DNA from: Clostridia bacterium
GTDB lineage: Bacteria > Bacillota > Clostridia > Oscillospirales > Acutalibacteraceae
Assembly (NCBI GenBank): GCA_017521425.1
Contig: JAFXCQ010000008.1
Span: 62,001-126,000, forward strand
Reading direction: 5' to 3'
Length of the DNA stretch: 64,000 nucleotides
The first letter of the stretch is position 1; each line of letters begins with the position of its first letter. This document shows, one piece after another, positions 17,157 through 25,401 of this stretch. Both the position numbers and the translations under genes were made by a program. The notes under the pieces are model-generated. The model did no database searches. It was not told where the DNA came from and saw only the letters and a list, made by a program, of their open reading frames with translations.

Positions 17157-18914
17157 CTAATTGCTGTACATTTCATAAAGTTTAGCATAAATGCCATTCT
17201 TTTTAATTAAATCTTCGTGAGTACCGCTTTCTTCAATTCCGTCATTTGTCATAACAAGAATATTATCAGCATTTTTTATTGTCGTTAAGCGGTGAGCGAC
17301 AATTAAAGTCGTTCTGCCCTGTGCCAATAAATCAAGCGATTTTTTAACGATTTGTTCGCTTTCGTTGTCAAGAGCGCTTGTCGCTTCGTCAAGAATAAGA
17401 ATTTTAGGATTCTTTAAAAATACACGAGCAATGCTTATTCTTTGCTTCTGACCACCAGAAAGCTTGACACCGCGTTCACCAACATAGGTGTCATAGCCTT
17501 TTGGTAAGCCCTCAATAAATTCGTGAGCACCTGCAAGACGAGCGGCATTATAAATATCTTCGTCAGTTGCGTCTTTTAAGCCATAGGCAATATTTTCTTT
17601 TACTGTGCCAGAGAATAAATAAACATCCTGCTGAACGACACCAATATTAGTTCTCAGAGATTTTAAAGTAACATCCTGAATATTTGTATCATCAATTAAA
17701 ATTTCGCCACTTGTAATTTCATAAAATCTCGGAATAAGATTACAAAGAGTAGTTTTACCACTTCCTGAAGGACCAACAAGCGCAACCTTCTGCCCTTTTT
17801 CAATGTGAATATTTAAATTTGTAAGAACATTTTCAGTAACATCTGAGTATTTGAACGATACATTTTTAAAATCAATATTACCTTCGTTTACAGTTAGTTC
17901 TTTTGCACCTTGTTTGTCTTTTATCGATGGTTCAATATCCATAATTTCCGTAAAACGTTCAATACCTGTCATACCACGTTGGAATTGCTCTGCAAATTCT
18001 ACAATTCTTTTTATCGCAGTTAAAAGAACTGAAATATACATTAAGTAGGCAACATAGTCTGCTGCTTCAATTTTTTTGTTGATTAAGAAAAGACCACCCG
18101 CAATTACCACTACAATATACATAACGCCTTCAAAGACTCTGTTTACAGAGTGGAAAGAGCCCATATATTTATAAACGGTAGATTTGATATCAAGATAGCC
18201 AACATTGCCTTTTTTAAATTTATCTTCCTCAATATGTTCATTTGCGAAAGATTTTACAACACGGATTCCTAAAAGACTGTCTTCAATCTGACTGTTCAAT
18301 TCACCAACTTTTTTTCTTGACTCCTTAAAACCGGAACGCATTTTGTGATTGAAATGTGTAAGAATTATAATCATAACAGGCAATACAGAGAACATTATGA
18401 GTGTCAACGGAACATTCATAAATGCTAAAATTGAGAAAGATGCAATAATTTTAATCCCCGCTATAAAAAATTCTTCGGGGCAGTGGTGTGCAAATTCTGT
18501 AACATCAAAAAGGTCAGATGTTATTCTCGACATTAAAGTACCGACTTTTGCATCATCATAAAATGAAAATGGCAATTTCTGAAGATGACCGAAAAAGTCT
18601 TTTCTCATTTCAGTTTCTATTTTTGTACCCATTATATGCCCGATTGATGACATATAATAGTAAGCAAGGGCATCAATTATTTTTAAAATAATATAAACTC
18701 CGCCAAGCATTAAAATGAATTGAATCGTAAGATTTTGAGGACTTTCCGTCGCTGTGCCTGTAATTGAACGTACTATCATCGGTAACGCTAATTCACAAAG
18801 CGTGGTGAGAGCGGCACAGAATAAGTCAAAGCTTAATGTGCCAAGATGTCTTTTGTAGTAGGGCATAAATCTTTTAATAAGACCGCCCTTTTTTGCTTGT
18901 TTCTCTGTTTTCAA
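17157..18914 (-). CDS. ABC exporter half-transporter with intact catalytic site
   Basis: MsbA/BmrA-like half-exporter, 585 residues: six-helix membrane domain (about 15-310) and NBD (about 330-570). Walker A is GPSGSGKTT, the signature LSGGQKQRISIARV, Walker B LILDEATSALD with catalytic Glu, and the switch His lies in VAHRLTT. All residues for homodimeric function are present, unlike the exporter pair at 4.7-8.4 kb. I chose the TTG at 18914 because AGGAG lies 7 nt upstream; an in-frame TTG at 18941 has no ribosome site. First gene of the eight-gene minus-strand run. Substrate unknown; nucleoside uptake is unlikely, as this fold exports. Confidence 0.9.
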   Translation of the reverse strand: MKTEKQAKKGGLIKRFMPYYKRHLGTLSFDLFCAALTTLCELALPMIVRSITGTATESPQNLTIQFILMLGGVYIILKIIDALAYYYMSSIGHIMGTKIETEMRKDFFGHLQKLPFSFYDDAKVGTLMSRITSDLFDVTEFAHHCPEEFFIAGIKIIASFSILAFMNVPLTLIMFSVLPVMIIILTHFNHKMRSGFKESRKKVGELNSQIEDSLLGIRVVKSFANEHIEEDKFKKGNVGYLDIKSTVYKYMGSFHSVNRVFEGVMYIVVVIAGGLFLINKKIEAADYVAYLMYISVLLTAIKRIVEFAEQFQRGMTGIERFTEIMDIEPSIKDKQGAKELTVNEGNIDFKNVSFKYSDVTENVLTNLNIHIEKGQKVALVGPSGSGKTTLCNLIPRFYEITSGEILIDDTNIQDVTLKSLRTNIGVVQQDVYLFSGTVKENIAYGLKDATDEDIYNAARLAGAHEFIEGLPKGYDTYVGERGVKLSGGQKQRISIARVFLKNPKILILDEATSALDNESEQIVKKSLDLLAQGRTTLIVAHRLTTIKNADNILVMTNDGIEESGTHEDLIKKNGIYAKLYEMYSN

Positions 18915-19034
18915 AATGTTTCTCCTGTTTCTATATAACAATAAATTTAATTCTATAATACAATAATATCACAAATATTTTAAAATGAAAACTGTTATAT
19001 TTTACGATATTTAAGCAAAATATTTGTAATAGTA

Positions 19035-19063
19035 TTGATTTTTCAAAAAATTTCATATATAAT
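19035..19063 (+). promoter_or_regulatory. Promoter of tRNA-Leu
   Basis: TTGATT (19035-19040), 17-nt spacer, TATAAT (19058-19063), 22 nt before the mature tRNA 5' end. It lies in the divergent gap shared with the ABC exporter gene. Confidence 0.8.
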
Positions 19064-19085
19064 ACAACAGTTGAAAAAAATATAT

Positions 19086-19172
19086 GCCGGTGTGATGGAA
19101 TTGGCAGACGTGACGGACTCAAAATCCGTTGATGGCGACATCGTGTGGGTTCGAGTCCCACCACCGGCACCA
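19086..19172 (+). tRNA. tRNA-Leu(CAA)
   Basis: 87 nt including an encoded CCA. Class II tRNA with a long variable arm (tgatggcgacatcg). The anticodon loop ctcaaaa sits on the stem acgga/tccgt and gives anticodon CAA (codon UUG). The acceptor stem gccggtg pairs with caccggc, and the T-loop ttcgagt is normal. Confidence 0.96.
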
Positions 19173-19208
19173 AAAATAAAGCACTTGCCAAAGCAAGTGC
19201 TTTATTTT
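19173..19208 (+). terminator. Terminator of tRNA-Leu
   Basis: Perfect 16-bp stem aaaataaagcacttgc with its complement, CAAA loop, starting directly after CCA. The 3' arm ends in tttatttta. Confidence 0.93.
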
Positions 19209-19210
19209 AT

Positions 19211-19370
19211 CCAATCCGCAGGGTTGGTATGAAATCGCCGTCAGGCGTATGTAATCACGCTTTAGCGTGTATGTCATCATATGGTGTATGTGATCTGCGG
19301 ATTGATTACATACATTTATAATAATTACATACCGAAACGAGTTTCGGATTACATACAATGCTTCGCATTG
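19211..19370 (+). repeat. Hairpin array with TATGTAATC / ATTACATA linkers, copy 1
   Basis: Short perfect or near-perfect hairpins in tandem: ccaatcc-gca-gggttgg (19211-19227), cgcc-gtca-ggcg (19236-19247), cacgc-ttta-gcgtg (19256-19269), ccgaaac-ga-gtttcgg (19332-19347), caatgc-ttc-gcattg (19356-19370). Linkers resemble tatgtaatc in the left half and gattacata, its complement, in the right half, so the whole block is also an overall inverted repeat. A longer pair aatccgcag / ctgcggatt spans the left half. No coding capacity seen. Confidence 0.8.
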
Positions 19371-19395
19371 ATTTATTGTAGATTTGTTGTATAAT
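19368..19395 (+). promoter_or_regulatory. Promoter of tRNA-Ala
   Basis: TTGATT (19368-19373), 16-nt spacer, TATAAT (19390-19395). The -35 overlaps the last arm of the hairpin array. The tRNA begins 16 nt after the -10. Confidence 0.65.
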
Positions 19396-19411
19396 CGTTA
19401 CAATTAATTAC

Positions 19412-19487
19412 GGGGGCGTAGCTCAGCTGGGAGAGTGTTTGACTGGCAGTCAAAAGGTCATGGGTTCGAGCCCCACCGTCTCCACCA
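19412..19487 (+). tRNA. tRNA-Ala(GGC)
   Basis: 76 nt with encoded CCA. The anticodon loop ctggcag on stem tttga/tcaaa gives GGC (codon GCC). The acceptor stem gggggcg/cgtctcc contains G3-U70, the alanine identity pair. The T-stem shows one A-C mismatch (49-65), which is tolerable. D-arm and T-loop are normal. Confidence 0.93.
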
Positions 19488-19521
19488 AAAATAAAGCATC
19501 GCGAAAGCGGTGCTTTATTTT
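19488..19521 (+). terminator. Terminator of tRNA-Ala
   Basis: Stem aaaataaagcatcgc with gcggtgctttatttt (one G-U pair), GAAA loop, starting directly after CCA and followed by ttat. It shares its outer stem sequence with the tRNA-Leu terminator. Confidence 0.92.
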
Positions 19522-19524
19522 TAT

Positions 19525-19695
19525 CCAATCCGAAGGATTGGTATGTAATCACGCTTTAGCCTGCATGTAATTACCGAAGGTGTATGTAATCCCTCAAGCC
19601 CTGTATTTCCTAAGCTTCCTTCGTATTGATTACATTCCACTTGTAGTGGATTACATACGCAACTAATGTTGCGATTACATTCCGTCTTACGACGG
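19525..19695 (+). repeat. Hairpin array with TATGTAATC / ATTACATA linkers, copy 2
   Basis: Second array, placed after tRNA-Ala exactly as copy 1 is after tRNA-Leu. It begins with the same ccaatcc stem but a GAA loop (19525-19541). In the right half, hairpins ccact-tgt-agtgg (19637-19649), cgcaac-taat-gttgcg (19658-19673) and ccgtc-ttac-gacgg (19682-19695) are separated by attacata or attacatt, a period of 21-24 nt. The left half has tatgtaatc and atgtaatt linkers with weaker stems. Most stems differ from those of copy 1. Confidence 0.8.
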
Positions 19696-19891
19696 ATTTT
19701 ATCTCGTAACACCATTGGGTTTCAGCGGTTTTCACTTTTTTCTGAAAGAGTAATTTAACGGTTTTGACCACAAATTTGCCCACTTATAGAAAAATTATTG
19801 AGAAAAAGCAATCATTTTTTCAACTAAGTTTGCCTTACGGTAAATGAAGCACTAACGCATTGAAGTTGCCAAGCTTACGAACAAACTTTAT
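19696..19891 (+). other. Gene-free stretch with a repeat remnant
   Basis: No gene seen between the second array and the next promoter. A long-range pair aagtttg (19826-19832) / caaactt (19882-19888) encloses an irregular segment. The motif tacgaacaaactt (19876-19888) recurs in nearly exact reverse complement at the end of the cloverleaf element near 40.6 kb (aagtttgttcgta), so this may be a degraded copy. Confidence 0.4.
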
Positions 19892-19920
19892 TTTACAAAA
19901 ACTTTGCTATATGTTATAAT
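19892..19920 (+). promoter_or_regulatory. Promoter of the small membrane protein gene
   Basis: TTTACA (19892-19897), 17-nt spacer, TATAAT (19915-19920), 35 nt before the start codon. Confidence 0.7.
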
Positions 19921-19954
19921 TATCTTAATAGATTATTTTAAAGGGGAAGATTTT

Positions 19955-20218
19955 ATGGGAGTTAAATGGAAAGATATGCCTGTGACACATAAAATAGCAA
20001 AAATTGTTTTGGGTAGTGTGAGTGCACTTGGATTAGTGCTTATTGTATTAGACGAATTCAAGGTAATAGATTTTAATAAAATTTACTCCGCTTTATTTGG
20101 TGTAACAAATTTATGTAATGCATATCTTGTATGGAATGAAAAAAGAACAATCGCATATATTTGCATTGGTGCAGCAGTAATTCTTTTTCTGTCGTTTTTT
20201 GTAATGTTTTTTGTTTAA
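19955..20218 (+). CDS. Small membrane protein of unknown function
   Basis: 87 residues with about three hydrophobic segments (near VLGSVSALGLVLIVL, YSALFGVTNLCNAYLVW and ICIGAAVILFLSFFVMFFV). The start ATG at 19955 is preceded by GGGGAAG at a good distance; an in-frame upstream start at 19904 lies before the promoter -10 and is rejected. It has its own promoter. I recognise no family. Confidence 0.6.
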   Translation: MGVKWKDMPVTHKIAKIVLGSVSALGLVLIVLDEFKVIDFNKIYSALFGVTNLCNAYLVWNEKRTIAYICIGAAVILFLSFFVMFFV

Positions 20219-20273
20219 TATATGATTAACCTACCTTACTGAGTCCTACAATTTTATTATTGGTGGTGATACT

Positions 20274-20543
20274 ATGTTTCCTGCAAATTTAGATGGTGCA
20301 AAGGTTTTGTTTTATACACCAAATGACAATTATGGAGAAATTAAGTTACCGAATGGTGAAACAGCAGATAAATATTGCTATCTTGCAATTTGTAAATACG
20401 ATGATGAGAGGAATTACTACCTTTTCTGTTGTAACGAGAAGTACGAGGTTGTAAACGATACAGTGTGGGAAAGTGTAGAAAAATGTATGAGTGTAGCATC
20501 TTCATACAATGAAAACATAGAGTGGGTGAATTATTATGTCTAA
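20274..20543 (+). CDS. Hypothetical small protein
   Basis: 89 residues, soluble-looking, rich in Tyr, Asn and Cys, with no signal peptide. GGTGGTGA precedes the ATG. It overlaps the GH99-like gene by 8 nt, so both are likely translated from one message. I recognise no family, and no catalytic motif is visible. Confidence 0.55.
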   Translation: MFPANLDGAKVLFYTPNDNYGEIKLPNGETADKYCYLAICKYDDERNYYLFCCNEKYEVVNDTVWESVEKCMSVASSYNENIEWVNYYV

Positions 20544-21666
20544 CTACGATATTGCTGCATTTGTGTGGCCGTCATATACAGGTGACGAAAAAAGAACAAG
20601 AATTTTCTGGCCTGACGGAATTGGTGAATGGCAGACTGTAAAAGCTATGACAAATAAAGGCTATAAAGGTTGCAGATGGCCTCGTGTTCCTTTGTGGGGA
20701 TATGAAAACGAAGCGGACAGTACTGTTATGGAAAAACAGATTGAGTGTGCAGTTTCTTATGGTGTTAATGTGTTTATTTATGACTGGTACTGGTACGATA
20801 ACCGCCCATTTTTAGAAAACTGTCTTAATGATGGATTTTTAAAAGCAAAAAATAATGGAAAAATGAAATTTTGTCTTATGTGGGCAAATCACGATGCAAA
20901 TCATTTGTGGGATAAGCGAAATTCTGATAATGATTTGTCAACAGTTATCTGGAGCGGTGTTGTTACACCAAAAATTTTCTCCGAAATCTGCGACAGAACA
21001 ATTGAAAAATATTTTAAAAGAGAAAATTATTATTGCATTGATGGTTGCCCTGTTTATATGATTTTTGATATAGACAATTTTATCCGTTCATTTGGTACAA
21101 GTGACGAGTGTAAAAAAGGACTGGAAGAATTCAGAAGAAAAACAGTTGAAGCAGGTTTTTCAGGACTTCATTTTCAGGTTGTTCATTGGCGTGACAGAAT
21201 TTTCAACTGGTTAAAGGATGAAGATTCAAATAAGGGTGCCTGTTCAAGTGAAATGTACGAATTTTTAGGTGTTGATTCTGTAACAAGCTATAACTGGGGT
21301 TGCTCTGCAGATTTAGATGGCGACTTTAATGACGTTACAGAAAACTATGTAAAAGCAATAGAAAAAGAGTCGGAAAATCTTACAATTCCATTTTACCCGA
21401 ATATTTCAGTCGGTTGGGATAACAATGTAAGATTTAATAACTTCGTTCCCGGAGTAATTGAAAACAATACACCTGAAAATTTTAAAACAGCCTGTGAAAA
21501 AATTAAAAAATTCGCAGATACCTCACTTGAAAAAGGTATTATGAAATCACCTTTTATAACTATAAACAGTTGGAATGAATGGACTGAAACAAGCTACCTT
21601 GAGCCAGATGACCTTTATGGTTATGGCTACCTTGAAGCGATTAAATATGTTTTCGGAGAAAAATAA
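20536..21666 (+). CDS. GH99/WbsX-like glycan-active protein
   Basis: 376 residues resembling the WbsX-type glycosyl hydrolase/transferase family related to GH99 endo-mannosidases. Recognisable blocks are the N-terminal AAFVWPSYTGDE, CAVSYGVNVFIYDWYWYDN, FCLMWANHD and the C-terminal NSWNEWTETSYLEPD, typical of this TIM-barrel family. No signal peptide is seen, so it probably acts in the cytoplasm or on imported sugars. It sits between an overlapping small gene and an esterase gene (2 nt away), forming a compact carbohydrate cluster. The exact linkage cleaved is unknown. Confidence 0.8.
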   Translation: MSNYDIAAFVWPSYTGDEKRTRIFWPDGIGEWQTVKAMTNKGYKGCRWPRVPLWGYENEADSTVMEKQIECAVSYGVNVFIYDWYWYDNRPFLENCLNDGFLKAKNNGKMKFCLMWANHDANHLWDKRNSDNDLSTVIWSGVVTPKIFSEICDRTIEKYFKRENYYCIDGCPVYMIFDIDNFIRSFGTSDECKKGLEEFRRKTVEAGFSGLHFQVVHWRDRIFNWLKDEDSNKGACSSEMYEFLGVDSVTSYNWGCSADLDGDFNDVTENYVKAIEKESENLTIPFYPNISVGWDNNVRFNNFVPGVIENNTPENFKTACEKIKKFADTSLEKGIMKSPFITINSWNEWTETSYLEPDDLYGYGYLEAIKYVFGEK

Positions 21667-21668
21667 TT

Positions 21669-22481
21669 ATGAGTAATAGTTTTTCTGTTTTAAAAGATAT
21701 ACCTTACGGAGAACACGAAAGACACACTTTTGATTTGTTTATACCAGAAAAGGCAGAAAACAAATCAGGAGTTATACTTTTAATTCACGGTGGTGGCTGG
21801 AGTAACGGTGACAAATCAGATTATAAAAACGAGGCGGAAATTTACGTTTCTTCAGGGTATATCTGTGCTGCTATGAATTATCGTTTCGTTACTGAAAAAA
21901 TAAATGTATTTCACGAGCTTGATGATATAGCTTCTGCATTAAATACTATAAAAGAAAAATGCGAAGAATACGGTTTCAATATTAAAAACACGATTTTAAT
22001 AGGTGCTTCTGCGGGGGCGCACTTGTCACTCCTTTACGCTTACACAAGAAAGTGCGAAGCACCAATAACACCCGTTGCAGTCGGTGCTTTCTGTCCGCCT
22101 GTAAACTGTTGGGTAGAGAATTTTCTTATGGGCATTAAAGGAGAGTTTGAAGATTGGAAATATGGCGTTCTTTCAAATTGTTGTGGTGTAAAAATTACTA
22201 AAGATACACTTTTAAATGAAGCGCAACAAAATGCATTAAAAAAGATGTCGCCACAAATTTATGTTTCAAAGGAATGTGTACCAACTGCAGTTTTTCAAGG
22301 TGTGTTTGATGATCTTGTGCCATTTGAACACTCCGAATTATTTATAGACAGTCTTATAAAAGCAGGCGTAAGAAACGACTTTTTAGTTTATGAAAATTCA
22401 GGTCACGCACTCGACAAAGATCCTGACAAGACAGATGAGTCAAGAAAAATAGTTTTAAGTTATGCTGAAATGTATTTTTAA
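21669..22481 (+). CDS. Alpha/beta-hydrolase esterase
   Basis: 270 residues, a BD-FAE/esterase-lipase-like fold. The oxyanion-hole motif HGGGWSNGD, nucleophile elbow GASAGAHLSL, a late Asp (FDDLVPFEHS) and His (SGHALD) make a full Ser-Asp-His triad. No signal peptide. It starts 2 nt after the GH99-like gene and is likely cotranslated. The likely job is removing acetyl or feruloyl groups from imported oligosaccharides, inferred from context. Confidence 0.82.
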   Translation: MSNSFSVLKDIPYGEHERHTFDLFIPEKAENKSGVILLIHGGGWSNGDKSDYKNEAEIYVSSGYICAAMNYRFVTEKINVFHELDDIASALNTIKEKCEEYGFNIKNTILIGASAGAHLSLLYAYTRKCEAPITPVAVGAFCPPVNCWVENFLMGIKGEFEDWKYGVLSNCCGVKITKDTLLNEAQQNALKKMSPQIYVSKECVPTAVFQGVFDDLVPFEHSELFIDSLIKAGVRNDFLVYENSGHALDKDPDKTDESRKIVLSYAEMYF

Positions 22482-22492
22482 AAGGTTTTACT

Positions 22493-22558
22493 ATGAGCAA
22501 ATTTTCAACTGATTTCTCGGATTTAACAAAATATGCGGCAGAATCTAACTTTAAATAA
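22493..22558 (+). CDS. Possible 21-residue ORF
   Basis: Starts 11 nt after the esterase stop with AAAAGG upstream, and ends 14 nt before the next gene. The peptide begins MSKFSTDFSD. Its length and position would suit a coupling or leader peptide, but it could equally be chance or a remnant of a lost gene. Confidence 0.25.
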   Translation: MSKFSTDFSDLTKYAAESNFK

Positions 22559-22572
22559 GGGGTAATTTTGTT

Positions 22573-25227
22573 ATGGAAAAAATAAAAAACAGTAAAAAAA
22601 TAATTTGTGAAATATTGTGCCTTGTGCTTGGTATTGCGTGTTCTCTTATAGGACTTTATTATTACCATTTTCAATACCTTTGCTATAGATACACACCACT
22701 TCTGTTTATTCTTGCAATAGTTGTGTGCCTTGGTAGTGCTTTACTTTCTTTGTGTATAAGTATTGCAAAAAACAAAGATAAAAAAGCAAAAATTAAAAAT
22801 TCACTTCTATCTGCCTTATTAGTTGCAATAATTCTTTTGGTGGTTACATTTATAATAAATTTAATTGTTGGTAAGGGCGAGTTTCAGTTAGTAGGTTTAA
22901 TTGTTCCCGTTTATTTAACTTTTGTTATAACTGTTGTCTTAACCGTGGTTTGTGTTTTTGCAATTTTCAGTAAAAAAACATTGAAATCAATTGCCACACT
23001 TGCAGTTTTTATAGGATTTGTTGCAGGTAGTTATTCGTATATCGGCACACATATAGGTGATATAATATATGAAAACTATAAAGCTCCTGCACCAGTTCTT
23101 TCAACGTATAAAGAAATAGAAGATGATGAAAAAATGATTAAAGGCGATTTTTATGTAAGCACAAAAGGAAACGACAGCAACAATGGTAGCAAAGACGCTC
23201 CGTTCCTTACAATCGAAAAGGCAATTGAAGCAGTTAGAAATACTGACAAAACAAATAAAAGTGGTATTACCGTTTGTATAGAAGCAGGTGAATACTGCGT
23301 TTCTTCGTTGGAGTTTGCGAAAGAAGATTCTGGTACAAAGGAATGTCCAGTTACATACTGTTCTTATAACGGTGAAGTAGTAATCAATGGTGGTGTTACA
23401 CTTTTAAGTGATGATTTTGAAAGTGTGAAAAATTACCCTGAATTTTCAAAAAGACTTTCAGAAAATGCACAGGAAAATGTTGTTGTAATTGATTTGACAA
23501 AAGCACCTTATTCACTTACCGAAAAGAATTGGGGTAAATTATGTGCTATAGGTTCATATCATACTGCTGAAAATTACGATGGTGACTATGTAGGTCCGCT
23601 TTATTGTGAACTTTTTGTTGACGATATAAGACAAACACTTGCAAGATATCCTGACAAAGATTATCTCTATACAGAAGAGGTTGTAAAAACAGGGTTAGGA
23701 AAAGAATCTGATGGTGCTCTTACAGAGGTTGAAAACTGGAGTGAAATCCGTAATCCTGAAAGTGATGTCTATAAGGTAAACGCAGAGCTTAGTGAGAAAA
23801 TATCTGGTTGGGAAAATCTCAGTGACGTCTGGATGTTCGGATACTGGAAATATGATTGGGCGGATGCTTCATCACCAATTGGTAGTTTTAATGCCCAGAC
23901 AGGTGAGCTTTCACCAAAATTTGTAAGTCTTTATGGTACAAAAACAGATGCACCATATTATTTCTTTAATGTATTTGAAGAATTGACTGCAGAGGGCGAG
24001 TGGTATTTAGACAGAGAAAATGGCTTGCTTTTCCTCTGGAAGCAGGAAGGCTTTGAAAATTCAAAAATTGACCTTTCGTTGTCACTTGAGCCAATAATAA
24101 GTGCTGAGGTTGATTATATTACCTTTGACGGAATTACCTTTAAGGGTACAAGAGATGATGGAATTGTTATAACAGGTGATAACAATAAGATTCAGAATTG
24201 TGTCATTAAAAATGTTGCGGGTAATGCACTTCTTATGACGGGTAGTAATAACCTCGCTTACAACAATGAAATTACAAGAACAGGTAAGGGCGGCATTATT
24301 CTTGACGGCGGTGATACTGAAACTCTTACTGATGGTAATAACATAGCAGATAATAACTATATTCACCATTGGTCAGAAATTTATCAGACATATCAGCCTG
24401 CAGTAACATTGCTTGGTGTTGGTAATATATGCAGTCACAATGAAATGCATGACTCTCCGCACGAAGCTATTACATACAAAGGCAATAATCATATAATTGA
24501 GTATAATAATATTCATAATGTTTGCTTGCTTTCTGATGATGCGGGTGCAATCTACTCAGGCAGAAGCTGGGTATGGTATGGTAATATCATAAGATATAAT
24601 TGTGTTTCTGATTTAGGCTCGTTAGAGTTTACTCCTGACGGAATTTATCTTGACGATGCACTTTCGGGTCAGACTGTTTATGGGAATATATTAGTAAATG
24701 TTCCGGGTAATTCAATTCACATCGGTGGCGGACGTGATAATATAGTAACTAACAATATTATTATAAATTACGGTGAAAACGTAGTAAGATTCGATGATAG
24801 AGCAAGAGAGGGCGCTTTAGAAAGAGGTTGGTTTACTCACGCTTATACAGATACCGGAGATATGTGGGAGGCACTTTACAGTTCCCCTTGGCAGAGTGAA
24901 GTATGGCAAGAAAAATTACCTCAATATAAGTCTATGACCGATGATATTGAAAAAGCAGATTTACCGGAATATATACCTAATCCTACAAGTGTTATTAAGG
25001 GAAATCTTATGGTAGGAAACGGAATAAGACTTGGTGAAATATATACTTCAGTTTATAAATTCAGCGACATATCACAGAATGAACTTTATTCACTTGACAA
25101 AATGAATGAAATCTTTGTCGATGCAGAAAATGGTAACTATAATATCAGAGATATTGAAAAAATAAGGGAAAGAATTCCTGATTTCCAGAACATTCCACTT
25201 GAAAAGATTGGAAGGGTAGCAGAATAA
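22573..25227 (+). CDS. Polytopic-membrane-anchored right-handed beta-helix protein
   Basis: 884 residues. The first about 180 hold five hydrophobic helices (near residues 12-30, 38-62, 75-97, 102-127, 135-152). After a short linker the outside part starts with FYVSTKGNDSNNGS, the typical opening of DUF1565/right-handed parallel beta-helix proteins. Runs such as NNKIQNCVIKN, NNLAYNNEITRTG, ICSHNEMHDSP and IRYNCVSDLGS are consecutive rungs. Such folds include polysaccharide lyases and glycosidases. The substrate is unknown, but it follows GH99-like and esterase genes. A multi-helix membrane domain in front of a beta-helix is uncommon. Confidence 0.75.
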   Translation: MEKIKNSKKIICEILCLVLGIACSLIGLYYYHFQYLCYRYTPLLFILAIVVCLGSALLSLCISIAKNKDKKAKIKNSLLSALLVAIILLVVTFIINLIVGKGEFQLVGLIVPVYLTFVITVVLTVVCVFAIFSKKTLKSIATLAVFIGFVAGSYSYIGTHIGDIIYENYKAPAPVLSTYKEIEDDEKMIKGDFYVSTKGNDSNNGSKDAPFLTIEKAIEAVRNTDKTNKSGITVCIEAGEYCVSSLEFAKEDSGTKECPVTYCSYNGEVVINGGVTLLSDDFESVKNYPEFSKRLSENAQENVVVIDLTKAPYSLTEKNWGKLCAIGSYHTAENYDGDYVGPLYCELFVDDIRQTLARYPDKDYLYTEEVVKTGLGKESDGALTEVENWSEIRNPESDVYKVNAELSEKISGWENLSDVWMFGYWKYDWADASSPIGSFNAQTGELSPKFVSLYGTKTDAPYYFFNVFEELTAEGEWYLDRENGLLFLWKQEGFENSKIDLSLSLEPIISAEVDYITFDGITFKGTRDDGIVITGDNNKIQNCVIKNVAGNALLMTGSNNLAYNNEITRTGKGGIILDGGDTETLTDGNNIADNNYIHHWSEIYQTYQPAVTLLGVGNICSHNEMHDSPHEAITYKGNNHIIEYNNIHNVCLLSDDAGAIYSGRSWVWYGNIIRYNCVSDLGSLEFTPDGIYLDDALSGQTVYGNILVNVPGNSIHIGGGRDNIVTNNIIINYGENVVRFDDRAREGALERGWFTHAYTDTGDMWEALYSSPWQSEVWQEKLPQYKSMTDDIEKADLPEYIPNPTSVIKGNLMVGNGIRLGEIYTSVYKFSDISQNELYSLDKMNEIFVDAENGNYNIRDIEKIRERIPDFQNIPLEKIGRVAE

Positions 25228-25295
25228 TTGGCAGAAATTTCAGATGAGATGAACGCAAATTGGGATTTAATTACATAAAAGAATAATAATAAATG

Positions 25296-25345
25296 AAAAT
25301 CACCAAATTTTCGGGCGAAAGTCTTGAAATTTTGGTGATTTTATG
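25296..25345 (+). terminator. Terminator of the carbohydrate cluster
   Basis: Stem aaaatcaccaaattt with aaattttggtgatttt (one bulge) around a 15-nt loop. A promoter for the V-ATPase operon lies inside its 3' half. Confidence 0.65.
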
Positions 25346-25352
25346 TTAAAAT
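25324..25352 (+). promoter_or_regulatory. Promoter of the V-type ATPase operon
   Basis: TTGAAA (25324-25329), 17-nt spacer, TAAAAT (25347-25352). The -35 and spacer lie inside the preceding terminator stem. Confidence 0.6.
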
Positions 25353-25401
25353 CGATTTTGGTATTTTATATACAGAAATCAATAGAAAAGGAGAGAGCTT
25401 T

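Noticed and set aside
19211-19695. CRISPR array
   Set aside because: Linkers are only about 8 nt, invert orientation midway, and spacers are themselves palindromes; no cas genes in the window.
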